This document shows positions 25,173 to 32,707 of a DNA stretch of 64,000 nucleotides, piece by piece. This DNA is from Streptomyces liliifuscus (GTDB taxonomy: Bacteria > Actinomycetota > Actinomycetes > Streptomycetales > Streptomycetaceae): assembly GCF_016598615.1 (NCBI RefSeq), contig NZ_CP066831.1:8556001-8620000 (forward strand). Reading direction: 5' to 3'. A model generated the notes under the pieces. The model did no database searches, was not told the DNA's origin, and was given only the letters and a program-made list of their open reading frames with translations. How positions within the stretch are numbered: the first letter of the stretch is position 1; every line of letters starts with the position of its first letter. The position numbers and the translations under genes are program-made.

Positions 25173-25859
25173 ATGCCCACCTTGATCCTCGTACGGCACG
25201 GACGTTCCACCGCCAACACCGCGGGGCTGCTCGCCGGGTGGACGCCCGGCGTGGCCCTCGACGAGCGAGGGGCCGCACAGGCCGCCGCGCTGCCCGGGCG
25301 TCTCGCGGAACTGCCGATCGCCGAGGTCGTCAGCAGCCCCCTGCAACGCTGCCAGGAAACGATTCGGCCGCTCCTCGACGCGCGCCCCGAACTGCGGGTC
25401 CACTCCGACGACCGGATCGGGGAGGCCCACTACGGCGACTGGTCCGGGCGCAAGCTCGCCGAGCTGTCGGGCGAGCCGCTGATGGAGGTCGTGCAGAGTC
25501 ACCCCTCCGCCGCCGCGTTCCCGGGCGGCGAGTCGATGCGCGCCATGCAGACCCGGGCCGCCGAGGCCGTACGGGAATGGAACGCGCGTGTGGAGCGCGA
25601 TCACGGCGGTGACGCGGTATACCTCATGTGCTCGCACGGCGACATCATCAAGTCTCTTGTCGCGGACGCCCTCGGTCTTCATCTGGACCTCTTCCAACGG
25701 ATCTCCGTAGAACCGTGTTCCATCACCGCGATCCGTTACACACGACTGCGGCCATTTCTCGTTCGCCTCGGCGACACCGGCGATTTCACGTCGCTCGCGC
25801 CGCGCGAGGAACCCCCGGCCGGTGACGCCACGGTCGGGGGCGGTGCGGGCGCACCGTGA
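25173..25859 (+). CDS. Histidine phosphatase family protein (phosphoglycerate mutase-like)
   Basis: 228 aa. The catalytic RHG motif is at the N-terminus (LILVRHGRSTAN), the second Arg in SSPLQRCQETI, the Glu in GEAHYGDWSGR and the second His in YLMCSHGDIIKSL. This set defines the 2H phosphatase superfamily, in which the first His becomes phosphorylated. A mutase role in glycolysis is unlikely given the short insert; a phosphatase for a small phospho-metabolite is more likely. It heads a + run with the DUF3090, SCO1664-family and mshC genes, the conserved order in Streptomyces, so a link to that set is possible. Confidence 0.85.
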   Translation: MPTLILVRHGRSTANTAGLLAGWTPGVALDERGAAQAAALPGRLAELPIAEVVSSPLQRCQETIRPLLDARPELRVHSDDRIGEAHYGDWSGRKLAELSGEPLMEVVQSHPSAAAFPGGESMRAMQTRAAEAVREWNARVERDHGGDAVYLMCSHGDIIKSLVADALGLHLDLFQRISVEPCSITAIRYTRLRPFLVRLGDTGDFTSLAPREEPPAGDATVGGGAGAP

Positions 25860-25962
25860 TCGTCGGCCGCAGTAGGGTGAAGCGGTCGAAGCAGCGCAGC
25901 AGTTGTCAGCAGCAGACGCAGTCGACGGCAGAAGCAGTCGATCGATCCAATGGAGACAGGAC

Positions 25963-26553
25963 GTGTCCCGTCAGGTGTTCCTCTACGACCCGCCGGACCG
26001 TTTCGTAGCCGGCACGGTCGGGCTGCCAGGGCGCCGTACCTTCTTCCTGCAGGCCTCCTCAGGACCCCGGGTGACCAGTGTGGCCCTGGAGAAGACGCAG
26101 GTCGCGGCGCTCGCCGAACGGATGGACGAGCTTCTCGACGAGGTCGTACGCCGTACCGGGGGCAGCGCTCCCGTCCCGGCGATGGCCCCGACGGAGGTCT
26201 CCGACACCGCCCCGCTCGAAGCTCCTGTCGAGGAGGAGTTCCGGGTCGGCACCATGGCGCTGGCCTGGGACGGTGACGAGCAGCGCATGATCGTCGAGGC
26301 TCAGGCGCTCGTGGAGCTGGACGCCGATTCGGAGGAGGACCTCGCCGAGGCGGAGGAAAGGCTCCTGCAGGACGAGGAGAACGGTCCGCCGATGCTGCGG
26401 GTCCGCCTCACCGGTGCCCAGGCCCGTGCCTTCGCCAAGCGCGCCCTCGACGTCGTGAACGCCGGCCGGCCGCCCTGTCCGCTGTGCAGTCTCCCGCTAG
26501 ACCCGGAAGGACACGTATGTCCGCGCCAGAACGGATACCGCCGCGAAGCGTGA
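25963..26553 (+). CDS. DUF3090 family protein
   Basis: 196 aa from GTG 25963, which follows GGAGACAGG; the frame upstream to 25903 adds a Ser/Arg-rich tail not expected in the family. It begins SRQVFLYDPPDRFVAGTVG, typical of DUF3090, and ends with a CPLCSLPLDPEGHVCP segment whose three Cys and His resemble a zinc site. The middle is acidic. The function is unknown; the family is restricted to actinobacteria and sits with the SCO1664-family gene and mshC. Its 3' end overlaps the next gene by 37 nt, so the two are translationally coupled. Confidence 0.82.
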   Translation: MSRQVFLYDPPDRFVAGTVGLPGRRTFFLQASSGPRVTSVALEKTQVAALAERMDELLDEVVRRTGGSAPVPAMAPTEVSDTAPLEAPVEEEFRVGTMALAWDGDEQRMIVEAQALVELDADSEEDLAEAEERLLQDEENGPPMLRVRLTGAQARAFAKRALDVVNAGRPPCPLCSLPLDPEGHVCPRQNGYRREA

Positions 26554-27332
26554 CCACGGCCGAGCTGCTCGCCGAGGGCGAGCTTTCCGTGCGCGGACGC
26601 ATCCGTGAGGCCTCCAACGCGGTGCTGCTGTGCGACGTGACGTACGAGGGACAGAAAGCTTCCTGCGTCTACAAGCCGGTCGCCGGCGAGCGTCCGCTGT
26701 GGGACTTCCCCGACGGGAACCTCGCACAGCGTGAGGCCGCCGCCTACGAGGTGTCCGAGGCGACCGGCTGGGGGCTCGTCCCGACCACGATCCTGCGCGA
26801 CGGGCCGTACGGCGAGGGCATGTGCCAGCTGTGGATCGACCAGGTGTCCGAGGGCGCGGAGCTGCTCGCGCTGGTCGACGGCGAGGAGCCCGGCGAGGGC
26901 TGGAAGGCCGTCGGGTTCGCCGAGGTCGGCGAGGGGCGCACCGCGCTGCTCGTGCACGCCGACGACGAGCGGCTGCGCAGGCTGGCCGTCCTCGACGTGG
27001 TGATCAACAACGGCGACCGCAAGGGCGGGCATTTGCTGCCCGCGCCCGAGGGCAGGCTGTTCGGGATCGACCACGGGGTCACCTTCAACGCCGAGAACAA
27101 GCTGCGGACGCTGCTGTGGGGCTGGGCGGGGGAGAAGCTCACCCCCGAGGCCGTGGAGGTCCTGGAGCGGCTCAGGGGTGCCCTGGACGGGACGCTGGGC
27201 GTGCGCCTGGGGGAGCTGATCACCGTGGCCGAACTGGACGCCACGCGCGCGCGTGTGGCCGGCCTGCTCGCCTCCGGACGGCACCCGCAACCCTCGGGGG
27301 ACTGGCCCGCGATCCCCTGGCCCCCCGTTTAG
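26517..27332 (+). CDS. SCO1664 family protein (PI3/4-kinase-like fold)
   Basis: 271 aa from ATG 26517 with GGAAGGA upstream, inside the end of the DUF3090 gene. The protein resembles the SCO1664 family, related to phosphatidylinositol 3/4-kinase-like enzymes: the CVYKPVAGERPLWDFP region could hold the nucleotide-binding Lys, and VLDVVINNGDRKGGHLL with GIDHGVTFN resembles the catalytic and metal-binding loops. Substrate and physiological role are unknown. It is coupled with DUF3090 and lies 100 nt upstream of mshC. Confidence 0.8.
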   Translation: MSAPERIPPRSVTTAELLAEGELSVRGRIREASNAVLLCDVTYEGQKASCVYKPVAGERPLWDFPDGNLAQREAAAYEVSEATGWGLVPTTILRDGPYGEGMCQLWIDQVSEGAELLALVDGEEPGEGWKAVGFAEVGEGRTALLVHADDERLRRLAVLDVVINNGDRKGGHLLPAPEGRLFGIDHGVTFNAENKLRTLLWGWAGEKLTPEAVEVLERLRGALDGTLGVRLGELITVAELDATRARVAGLLASGRHPQPSGDWPAIPWPPV

Positions 27333-27420
27333 CCGAGAACGCACACCCCGGCTCCGTACGCAAGAACGCCTTCCCGGCCATCTGGCCTGGTCCGGTTCGT
27401 ATACGGAACATCCGTCCGGT

Positions 27421-27426
27421 TAGGCT
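27421..27426 (+). promoter_or_regulatory. -10 box (TAGGCT) for mshC, probably leaderless
   Basis: TAGGCT ends 6 nt before the ATG at 27433, so the transcript probably starts at the initiation codon. CGTATACG, an 8-bp palindrome flanked by GTT and GAAC, lies at 27398-27405 in the -35 area. Confidence 0.5.
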
Positions 27427-27432
27427 CAAGAC

Positions 27433-28662
27433 ATGCATGCCTGGCCCGCTTCCGACGTCCCTGCCCTGCCCGGCAAGGGCCGCGACCTCCGGATCCACGA
27501 CACCGCGACCGGTGGTCCTGTGACCCTCGACCCCGGTCCCGTCGCCCGTATCTACGTCTGCGGCATCACTCCGTACGACGCGACCCATCTGGGTCACGCG
27601 GCGACCTACAACGCGTTCGACCTCGTTCAGCGCGTGTGGCTCGACACCAAGCGGCAGGTTCACTACGTCCAGAACGTGACGGACGTCGACGATCCACTGC
27701 TGGAGCGCGCCGCACGTGACAACGTCGACTGGGTCTCCCTCGCCGAGAAGGAGACCACCCTCTTCCGCGAGGACATGACCGCCCTGCGGATGCTGCCCCC
27801 GAAGCACTACATCGGCGCCGTCGAGGCCATACCCGGGATCGTCCCGCTGGTCGAGCGGCTGCGGGACGCGGGTGCGGCGTACGAACTCGAAGGGGACGTC
27901 TACTTCTCCGTCGAGTCCGACCCGCACTTCGGCCGGGTGTCCAACCTGGACGCGGCGGCGATGCGGCTGCTGTCCGCCGAGCGCGGCGGCGACCCGGACC
28001 GTCCGGGCAAGAAGAACCCCCTCGACCCGATGCTGTGGACGGCCGCCCGCGAGGGCGAGCCGAGCTGGGACGGCGCCTCGCTCGGGCAGGGCAGGCCCGG
28101 CTGGCACATCGAGTGCGTCGCGATCGCCCTCGACCACCTGGGCATGGGCTTCGACGTACAGGGTGGCGGCTCCGACCTCGCCTTCCCGCACCACGAGATG
28201 GGCGCCTCCCACGCGCAGGCGCTGACCGGCGAGTTCCCGATGGCCAAGGCGTACGTGCACGCCGGCATGGTCGCGCTCGACGGCGAGAAGATGTCCAAGT
28301 CCAAGGGCAATCTCGTCTTCGTGTCGGCGCTCCGCCGGGACGGCGTCGACCCGGCGGCCATCCGGCTCGCCCTGCTCTCGCACCACTACCGGGCCGACTG
28401 GGAGTGGACCGACCAGGTGCTCCAGGACGCCCTCGCGCGCCTGGAGCGCTGGCGGGCCGCCGTTTCGCGACCCGACGGCCCGTCCGCCGAGGCACTCGTC
28501 GAGGAGATCCGCGAGGCCCTCGCGAACGACCTGGACGCGCCGGCCGCGCTCGCGGCCGTCGACCGCTGGGCCGTGCTCCAGGCCGAGAAGGGCGGCACGG
28601 ACGAGGGCGCCCCCGGCGTCGTCTCCCGTGCCGTGGACGCCCTGTTGGGCGTGGCCCTCTAG
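27433..28662 (+). CDS. mshC: Mycothiol ligase: cysteine--1-D-myo-inosityl 2-amino-2-deoxy-alpha-D-glucopyranoside ligase
   Basis: 409 aa. It is a cysteinyl-tRNA-synthetase-like enzyme with the HIGH-type motif ([11 protein letters not shown]), the zinc-binding Cys/His set ([25 protein letters not shown]) and the KMSKS loop (EKMSKSKGN). The short length and the absence of the tRNA anticodon-binding domain distinguish MshC from CysS. It activates cysteine with ATP and joins it to GlcN-Ins, the penultimate step of mycothiol synthesis in the cytoplasm. It follows DUF3090 and the SCO1664-family gene and has its own -10 box right before the ATG. Confidence 0.97.
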   Translation: MHAWPASDVPALPGKGRDLRIHDTATGGPVTLDPGPVARIYVCGITPYDATHLGHAATYNAFDLVQRVWLDTKRQVHYVQNVTDVDDPLLERAARDNVDWVSLAEKETTLFREDMTALRMLPPKHYIGAVEAIPGIVPLVERLRDAGAAYELEGDVYFSVESDPHFGRVSNLDAAAMRLLSAERGGDPDRPGKKNPLDPMLWTAAREGEPSWDGASLGQGRPGWHIECVAIALDHLGMGFDVQGGGSDLAFPHHEMGASHAQALTGEFPMAKAYVHAGMVALDGEKMSKSKGNLVFVSALRRDGVDPAAIRLALLSHHYRADWEWTDQVLQDALARLERWRAAVSRPDGPSAEALVEEIREALANDLDAPAALAAVDRWAVLQAEKGGTDEGAPGVVSRAVDALLGVAL

Positions 28663-28669
28663 CAACGCC

Positions 28670-28703
28670 GGGCGCCGGACGGGTCGTTGCCCGTCCGGCG
28701 CCC
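28670..28703. terminator. Bidirectional terminator between mshC and the glutamine-rich gene
   Basis: Perfect 14-bp stem (28670-28683 with 28690-28703), 6-nt loop. Confidence 0.82.
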
Positions 28704-28759
28704 TCCGTGCGGTGGGTCGTCCGTCCTGCTGCTCGGTGCTACTTGCCCACGACGACGGC

Positions 28760-29419
28760 CTACTTGTTCACGATGACGGCCTGGAGCGTGTTGCTCGTGG
28801 AGTCGTAGATCCCGATGACCTGCTGGCCGAAGGCGAAGGCCTCCTGGACCTCGTCGTGCGTCACCTGGTTCGGGTTGACCAGCGGACGCCAGCCCTGGTT
28901 GATGTACAGGTAGAGGATCGACGGCTGGCCCGGCAGCGGTGTGACGACGTCCCAGAAATGCTCCGCCACACCGCTCGTCAGCGCCGCGGCCTCGACCGCG
29001 CTGCGCACGATCAACGGCTGGCCCTGGCCCTGTTCCTGCCCCTGCTGTTGCTGCTGCCCGCCGAGCTGGTGAAGCAGCTGCTGGAACGGCTGCTGCTGGC
29101 CGAGCTGCTGGAGCTGCTGCTGCAGGTGCTGCGGAATCTGGTGCTGACCGATGCCCTGCTGGCCGTAGCCCTGCTGACTGATGCCCTGCTGTCCGAAGGG
29201 CTGCTGCTGGCCCATGCCCTGTTGCCCGAACGGCTGCTGCATCTGCTGTCCGAACGGCTGCTGTTGCTGCTGCCCGAACGGCATCTGCTGGCCGTAGCCC
29301 TGCTGTTGGCCCTGCCCCTGCTGCGGGGGAGCCGTGCTCGGGCCCTGCTGCTGACCTTGCCGGCCCTGGTGCTGGCCTTGGTACTGGCCCTGCTGGCTCA
29401 TCTGCGGGGTGGTGCTCAT
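28760..29419 (-). CDS. Glutamine-rich prion-like protein with a C-terminal domain shared with the neighbouring protease
   Basis: 219 aa from ATG 29419 (GGAAGGTGG upstream). By my count 62 of residues 1-135 are Gln, in imperfect repeats such as QQPFGQQ, QQGYGQQ and GQQQPF; charged residues are nearly absent, as in prion-like low-complexity domains. Residues about 136-219 form a compact domain containing EHFWDVVTPLPGQPS, YINQGWRPLVNP and QEAFAFGQQ. The last 65 residues of the upstream protease align with this domain at the Trp-Asp, Gly-Trp-Arg, Asn-Pro and Ala-Phe positions. The gene lies 97 nt after the protease on the same strand, so co-transcription is likely. No signal peptide or membrane segment. 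No known family was recognised; function unknown. Confidence 0.75.
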   Translation of the reverse strand: MSTTPQMSQQGQYQGQHQGRQGQQQGPSTAPPQQGQGQQQGYGQQMPFGQQQQQPFGQQMQQPFGQQGMGQQQPFGQQGISQQGYGQQGIGQHQIPQHLQQQLQQLGQQQPFQQLLHQLGGQQQQQGQEQGQGQPLIVRSAVEAAALTSGVAEHFWDVVTPLPGQPSILYLYINQGWRPLVNPNQVTHDEVQEAFAFGQQVIGIYDSTSNTLQAVIVNK

Positions 29420-29516
29420 GCGGGTGCCACCTTCCCTCAATGGTTGAGCGACGGTTGGTCGTTGAGCGATGGTCGGTCTCGTGCGGGAGGCTGGTCCGGG
29501 GAAACGGCGGGTCGCG

Positions 29517-31265
29517 TCAGCCCGTGACGACCAGGCCGACGATCTCGTCGTCCGAGAACCAGACACGTACGTCGGGCCGTCCGCCCGCGAAGGCGGAGTG
29601 CACCGCCTGGCGGATCTCGGCGGACGGGTTGTTCAGGCTCCGCCAGCCGCCGGCCACGAACAGCCGGAGCCTGGGCGGGAGTTCACGGGGATACGGCAGC
29701 AGCTCGTCCCAGTACCGCTCGGCCTGGCCCGAGCCGACCGCCTCCGGCAGCAGATGGGCGACCGCCGCCTTGATGTCGGGCCGGTTGCCGATCCGCTGCG
29801 ACGCGGGCCGGCCCGGCGCGTCCTGCTGCGGGGAGCCCGTGGCCCGCAGCAGCCCGCGCGCCCGCTCCGGGTCCATCGGTTCCTGGCCGACCGCCCTGAG
29901 CATGCCCTGCAGCGCGGCCAGGGCGCCCACCACCACCGGAGAGGCGGAGGAGGTCCCGGAGAACGTGTCGGTGAACCAGGCGATCTCCTCGGCGCCGCCC
30001 TGCAGATCACCGGGCTTGTCCCAGAAGCCGCCGGTCGTGGTGACCTCGCGGCCCCAGCCCTGTGCGTCCACCCGCGCCCCGTAGTTGGAGAACGCGAGAC
30101 GCGAGCGGTCCGGGCCGTGGTCGCGGCCGTGGGTGCCGGGCGGCGGCGCGCCCGCGCCGACCACGATCGCGCCGGAGGACTGGTTGGACGGGTTGAACGG
30201 ATTGCGCCACCACTCGGGGAACTCGTCGGGCCGACGCTCGTACACCGCGTCGTCCAGGGACTCCCCGCCGTTGCCCGCGGCCTCCACCACCAGGACGCCC
30301 TTGGCGGTCGCGTACCGGATGGCCGCGAAGTCGTCCGGCCACCATTCCAGGGCGATGTAGCCGCGCTGGTCGTCGCGCACCGCGAAGTCCAACCGCGGTC
30401 CCGGGCTGTGCAGTTCGATCAGGATGATGTCCCCGGCGCCGAGCCGGTCGGCCGCCGCGTGGATCGCGGCCGCGGAGCCGATGCCGTGGAACGACGCGGC
30501 GGCGGTCACCGTGTCCGGCACGATGCCGGTGATCCCGTACTCGTTGCGGTCGCCGCCGATCACACCGATGACGGCGGTGCCGTGGTTGCGCCAGGCCAGG
30601 TCCTGGATCGGGGTGCCGACCACGACACCCGCGAGTTTCGCGGCCAGGTCCTCGTGGCCGAGCTGCCAGGCGCCCTCCACGTCGATCACGGTGACGCCCT
30701 GGCCGGAACCGCCGGGCCGCTGCCAGGCCCAGTACGCGTCCACGCCCTCGGGCGCCGGGCGCAGATAGCCCTGGCGGCTGGTGAAGTCGGGGGTGACGGG
30801 GGCGCCTTCCTTGCGCCGCCGGCTCTCGTCGGTGCTGTGTCCCACGGATCCCAGCGAGGCCGGTACGGCACCCGGCTTCACGTACGCCGTGGCGATCTCG
30901 GGCAGTGCCGCGATCCGCGAACGCAGCTCCTGGGCCCGGCTCTCGACGCCGCGCACCCGGTAGAAGAGCCCGAGATCGGGCAGTGTCTCGGCGCCCGGGG
31001 CCGAGGGCTGGGCCGCCGACTGCAGGCGTTCCTCGTTGCCGAACAGCGGTTGGAGGGCGAGCTGTTCGTCGCTGAGGAACATGTTCAGTGCCGACACGTC
31101 GGCGCCGGCCGCCGAACGTACCCCTTCGGCCTCGGCGCGCAGCCGGGCCTCGGGCCGTGCGACGACGATCAGTTCCTGCTCGGCTCCTCGGTAGGTGAAT
31201 CCGGCTCCGTCGGGCCCTGGCCCGGACGCTCCCGGGCCCTGCGCGGGCTGTGCCTGGTCGGTCAT
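29517..31265 (-). CDS. Leaderless S8 (subtilisin-like) serine peptidase with novel C-terminal domain
   Basis: 582 aa. The catalytic triad is in S8 order: Asp in GVTVIDVEGAW (~190), His in NHGTAVIGVIGG (~228) and Ser in FSGTSSASPVVVG (~436), with the oxyanion Asn in VEAAGNGGES. The N-terminal ~150 residues (ELIVVARPEARL; MFLSDEQLALQPLFGNEERL; RVRGVESRAQEL) may be a propeptide-like or sensor domain. The C-terminal ~65 residues (ERYWDELLPYPRELPP; VAGGWRSLNNPSAE) match the C-terminal domain of the adjacent glutamine-rich protein. No signal peptide is visible, unusual for a subtilase, so the enzyme may act inside the cell. Its substrate is unknown; the shared domain suggests the neighbour as partner or target. 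Confidence 0.85.
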   Translation of the reverse strand: MTDQAQPAQGPGASGPGPDGAGFTYRGAEQELIVVARPEARLRAEAEGVRSAAGADVSALNMFLSDEQLALQPLFGNEERLQSAAQPSAPGAETLPDLGLFYRVRGVESRAQELRSRIAALPEIATAYVKPGAVPASLGSVGHSTDESRRRKEGAPVTPDFTSRQGYLRPAPEGVDAYWAWQRPGGSGQGVTVIDVEGAWQLGHEDLAAKLAGVVVGTPIQDLAWRNHGTAVIGVIGGDRNEYGITGIVPDTVTAAASFHGIGSAAAIHAAADRLGAGDIILIELHSPGPRLDFAVRDDQRGYIALEWWPDDFAAIRYATAKGVLVVEAAGNGGESLDDAVYERRPDEFPEWWRNPFNPSNQSSGAIVVGAGAPPPGTHGRDHGPDRSRLAFSNYGARVDAQGWGREVTTTGGFWDKPGDLQGGAEEIAWFTDTFSGTSSASPVVVGALAALQGMLRAVGQEPMDPERARGLLRATGSPQQDAPGRPASQRIGNRPDIKAAVAHLLPEAVGSGQAERYWDELLPYPRELPPRLRLFVAGGWRSLNNPSAEIRQAVHSAFAGGRPDVRVWFSDDEIVGLVVTG

Positions 31266-31648
31266 CGCGTGCCGCTCCCTTCGGTCCGTGCGGGTGCAGG
31301 TGCGGGTGCAGGTGCAGTGCAGGTGCTGGAGTTGTCGAGCGTTGTGACCTCGGTTCGGGTCCTAGGGGCGTGAGCTCTGGGCGTGTGCTGGGCGTGCGCT
31401 CGATTCGTTCCTCGGGCCGTTTCCTCCGGGGCACACCTTGCTCCTCCCGGACCGACTCGTCCACCCCCGAGTTCGCCAACTGCGTTTGAAAACAAGTTGA
31501 ATTGGGTACCGTGCGCAATCCGTCCTGAAAGAGATGTCACGCCACAATCCGGCCAAAGACAGCGGAGGCGGTTGTCATGTGATGGGGTGACAGCGTCTGT
31601 TGACCGTCGGGCCGGCCCCGCGTCGGCCCTCTCGCGGAAGGACGCACA
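31266..31648. other. Divergent promoter region between the S8 peptidase and a Tat-exported protein
   Basis: 383 nt with no convincing gene. It holds the repeat at 31288-31329, a short AT-rich island at about 31486-31512 (TTGAAA, 15 nt, TACCGT, a weak + promoter candidate) and the GGAAGGA ribosome site of the + gene. Short ORFs on both strands here have no coding character. Confidence 0.5.
31288..31329 (+). repeat. Short tandem repeat upstream of the S8 peptidase gene
   Basis: Units of GTGCGGGTGCAG occur twice, followed by two degenerate partial units. The run begins 23 nt before the peptidase start, in its untranslated leader. Confidence 0.7.
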
Positions 31649-32635
31649 GTGACACTCGCAGACCGTTCCTTCGCACGTCGAAGACTCCTCACCACGGCCG
31701 CCGCCCTGGGAGGAGCGGCACTCCTGGGCGGCACGGCGCACGCGGCCGAAACGCCGGGGCAGGGACCGCAGAAGGGATCGAAGGATCCGCAGAAGCACTG
31801 GCCGGACCGGTTCCCGCTGCCGAACGGCTTCCAGCCGGAGGGCATAGCCATCGGCTCCGCTCCGTTCGCGTACTTCGGGTCGCTGGCCAACGGCGACATC
31901 TACCGCGCGAGCCTCGCCACCGGGCGCGGCTCCGTCATCAGCAAGGGCCCCGGCGCCGGACACCCCAGCGTGGGACTGAAGATCGACCGGCACGGCCGCC
32001 TGTTCGTCAGCGGCGGCTCCGGCGGCGATCTGCGTACCGTCGACGTCCGTACGGGAAAGATCGAGAAGACGTACGCCGTCGGGGGCACGTTCGTGAACGA
32101 CGTGATCCTCACGCCGGGCGCCGCGTGGTTCACCGACTCCTTCGCGCCCCGGCTCTACCGGCTCGCGCTCGACCGGCATGGCAAGCCCGGCGCCGTCAGC
32201 ACCGTACCGCTAGGGGGTGACTGGCAGCAGGGTGCGGACTTCACCGCCAACGGGATCGAGCGCACACCGGACGGCAGCGCGCTGTTGGTGGTGAACGCCT
32301 TCGCCGACGGCGGCACACTGATGCGGGTCGACCCGCGCACCGGAGCCGCCACCGCGGTCGACCTCGGCGCAGCCAGGATCCCCAACGGCGATGGGCTGTT
32401 GCTCCTGGGGCGGACTCTCTACGTCGTCCAGCAACAGCAGAACGCGATCGATGTGTTCCGGCTGAACTCCGCCGGTACCAAGGGCACGGTGATCACCCGG
32501 ATCACCGACCCCCGCTTCCGGATCCCGACGACGGCCGCGGCGTGGGGCGACCGTCTCTATCTGCCGAACGCGCGCTTCGACGTCGAGCCGACGCCCGACA
32601 CGGAGTACGACGCGGTGGCCGTGCGCCAGGTCTGA
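31649..32635 (+). CDS. Tat-exported SMP-30/gluconolactonase-like beta-propeller protein
   Basis: 328 aa from GTG 31649 with GGAAGGA 7 nt upstream. A twin-arginine signal (SFARRRLLTTAAALGGAALL, cleavage near HAAE) directs folded export. The mature part has propeller-blade repeats: HPSVGLKIDRHGRLFVSGGS, TFVNDVILTPGAAWFTDSFA, NGIERTPDGSALLVVNAF and IPNGDGLLLLGRTLYVVQQ. The spacing and the Asn/Asp residues resemble SMP-30/gluconolactonase/LRE folds, which bind a divalent cation in the central pore, but the catalytic role is unproven. Monocistronic, divergent from the S8 peptidase, with a terminator 6 nt past the stop. Confidence 0.8.
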   Translation: MTLADRSFARRRLLTTAAALGGAALLGGTAHAAETPGQGPQKGSKDPQKHWPDRFPLPNGFQPEGIAIGSAPFAYFGSLANGDIYRASLATGRGSVISKGPGAGHPSVGLKIDRHGRLFVSGGSGGDLRTVDVRTGKIEKTYAVGGTFVNDVILTPGAAWFTDSFAPRLYRLALDRHGKPGAVSTVPLGGDWQQGADFTANGIERTPDGSALLVVNAFADGGTLMRVDPRTGAATAVDLGAARIPNGDGLLLLGRTLYVVQQQQNAIDVFRLNSAGTKGTVITRITDPRFRIPTTAAAWGDRLYLPNARFDVEPTPDTEYDAVAVRQV

Positions 32636-32641
32636 CGCGCG

Positions 32642-32672
32642 AGGGGCGGCGCGCCCGACGCGCGCCGCCCCT
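32642..32672. terminator. Bidirectional terminator between the propeller and PAC2 genes
   Basis: Perfect 13-bp stem AGGGGCGGCGCGC / GCGCGCCGCCCCT with a 5-nt loop, followed on + by TTCG. Confidence 0.8.
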
Positions 32673-32707
32673 TCGCCCGGTCGTTCCTCCCGGGCAGTCT
32701 CGCTCGG

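Noticed and set aside
28628-29527. Leu-rich + ORF over the glutamine-rich gene
   Set aside because: The repetitive Leu pattern is the antisense reading of Gln codons; the - frame has a ribosome site, a start and a domain shared with its neighbour.
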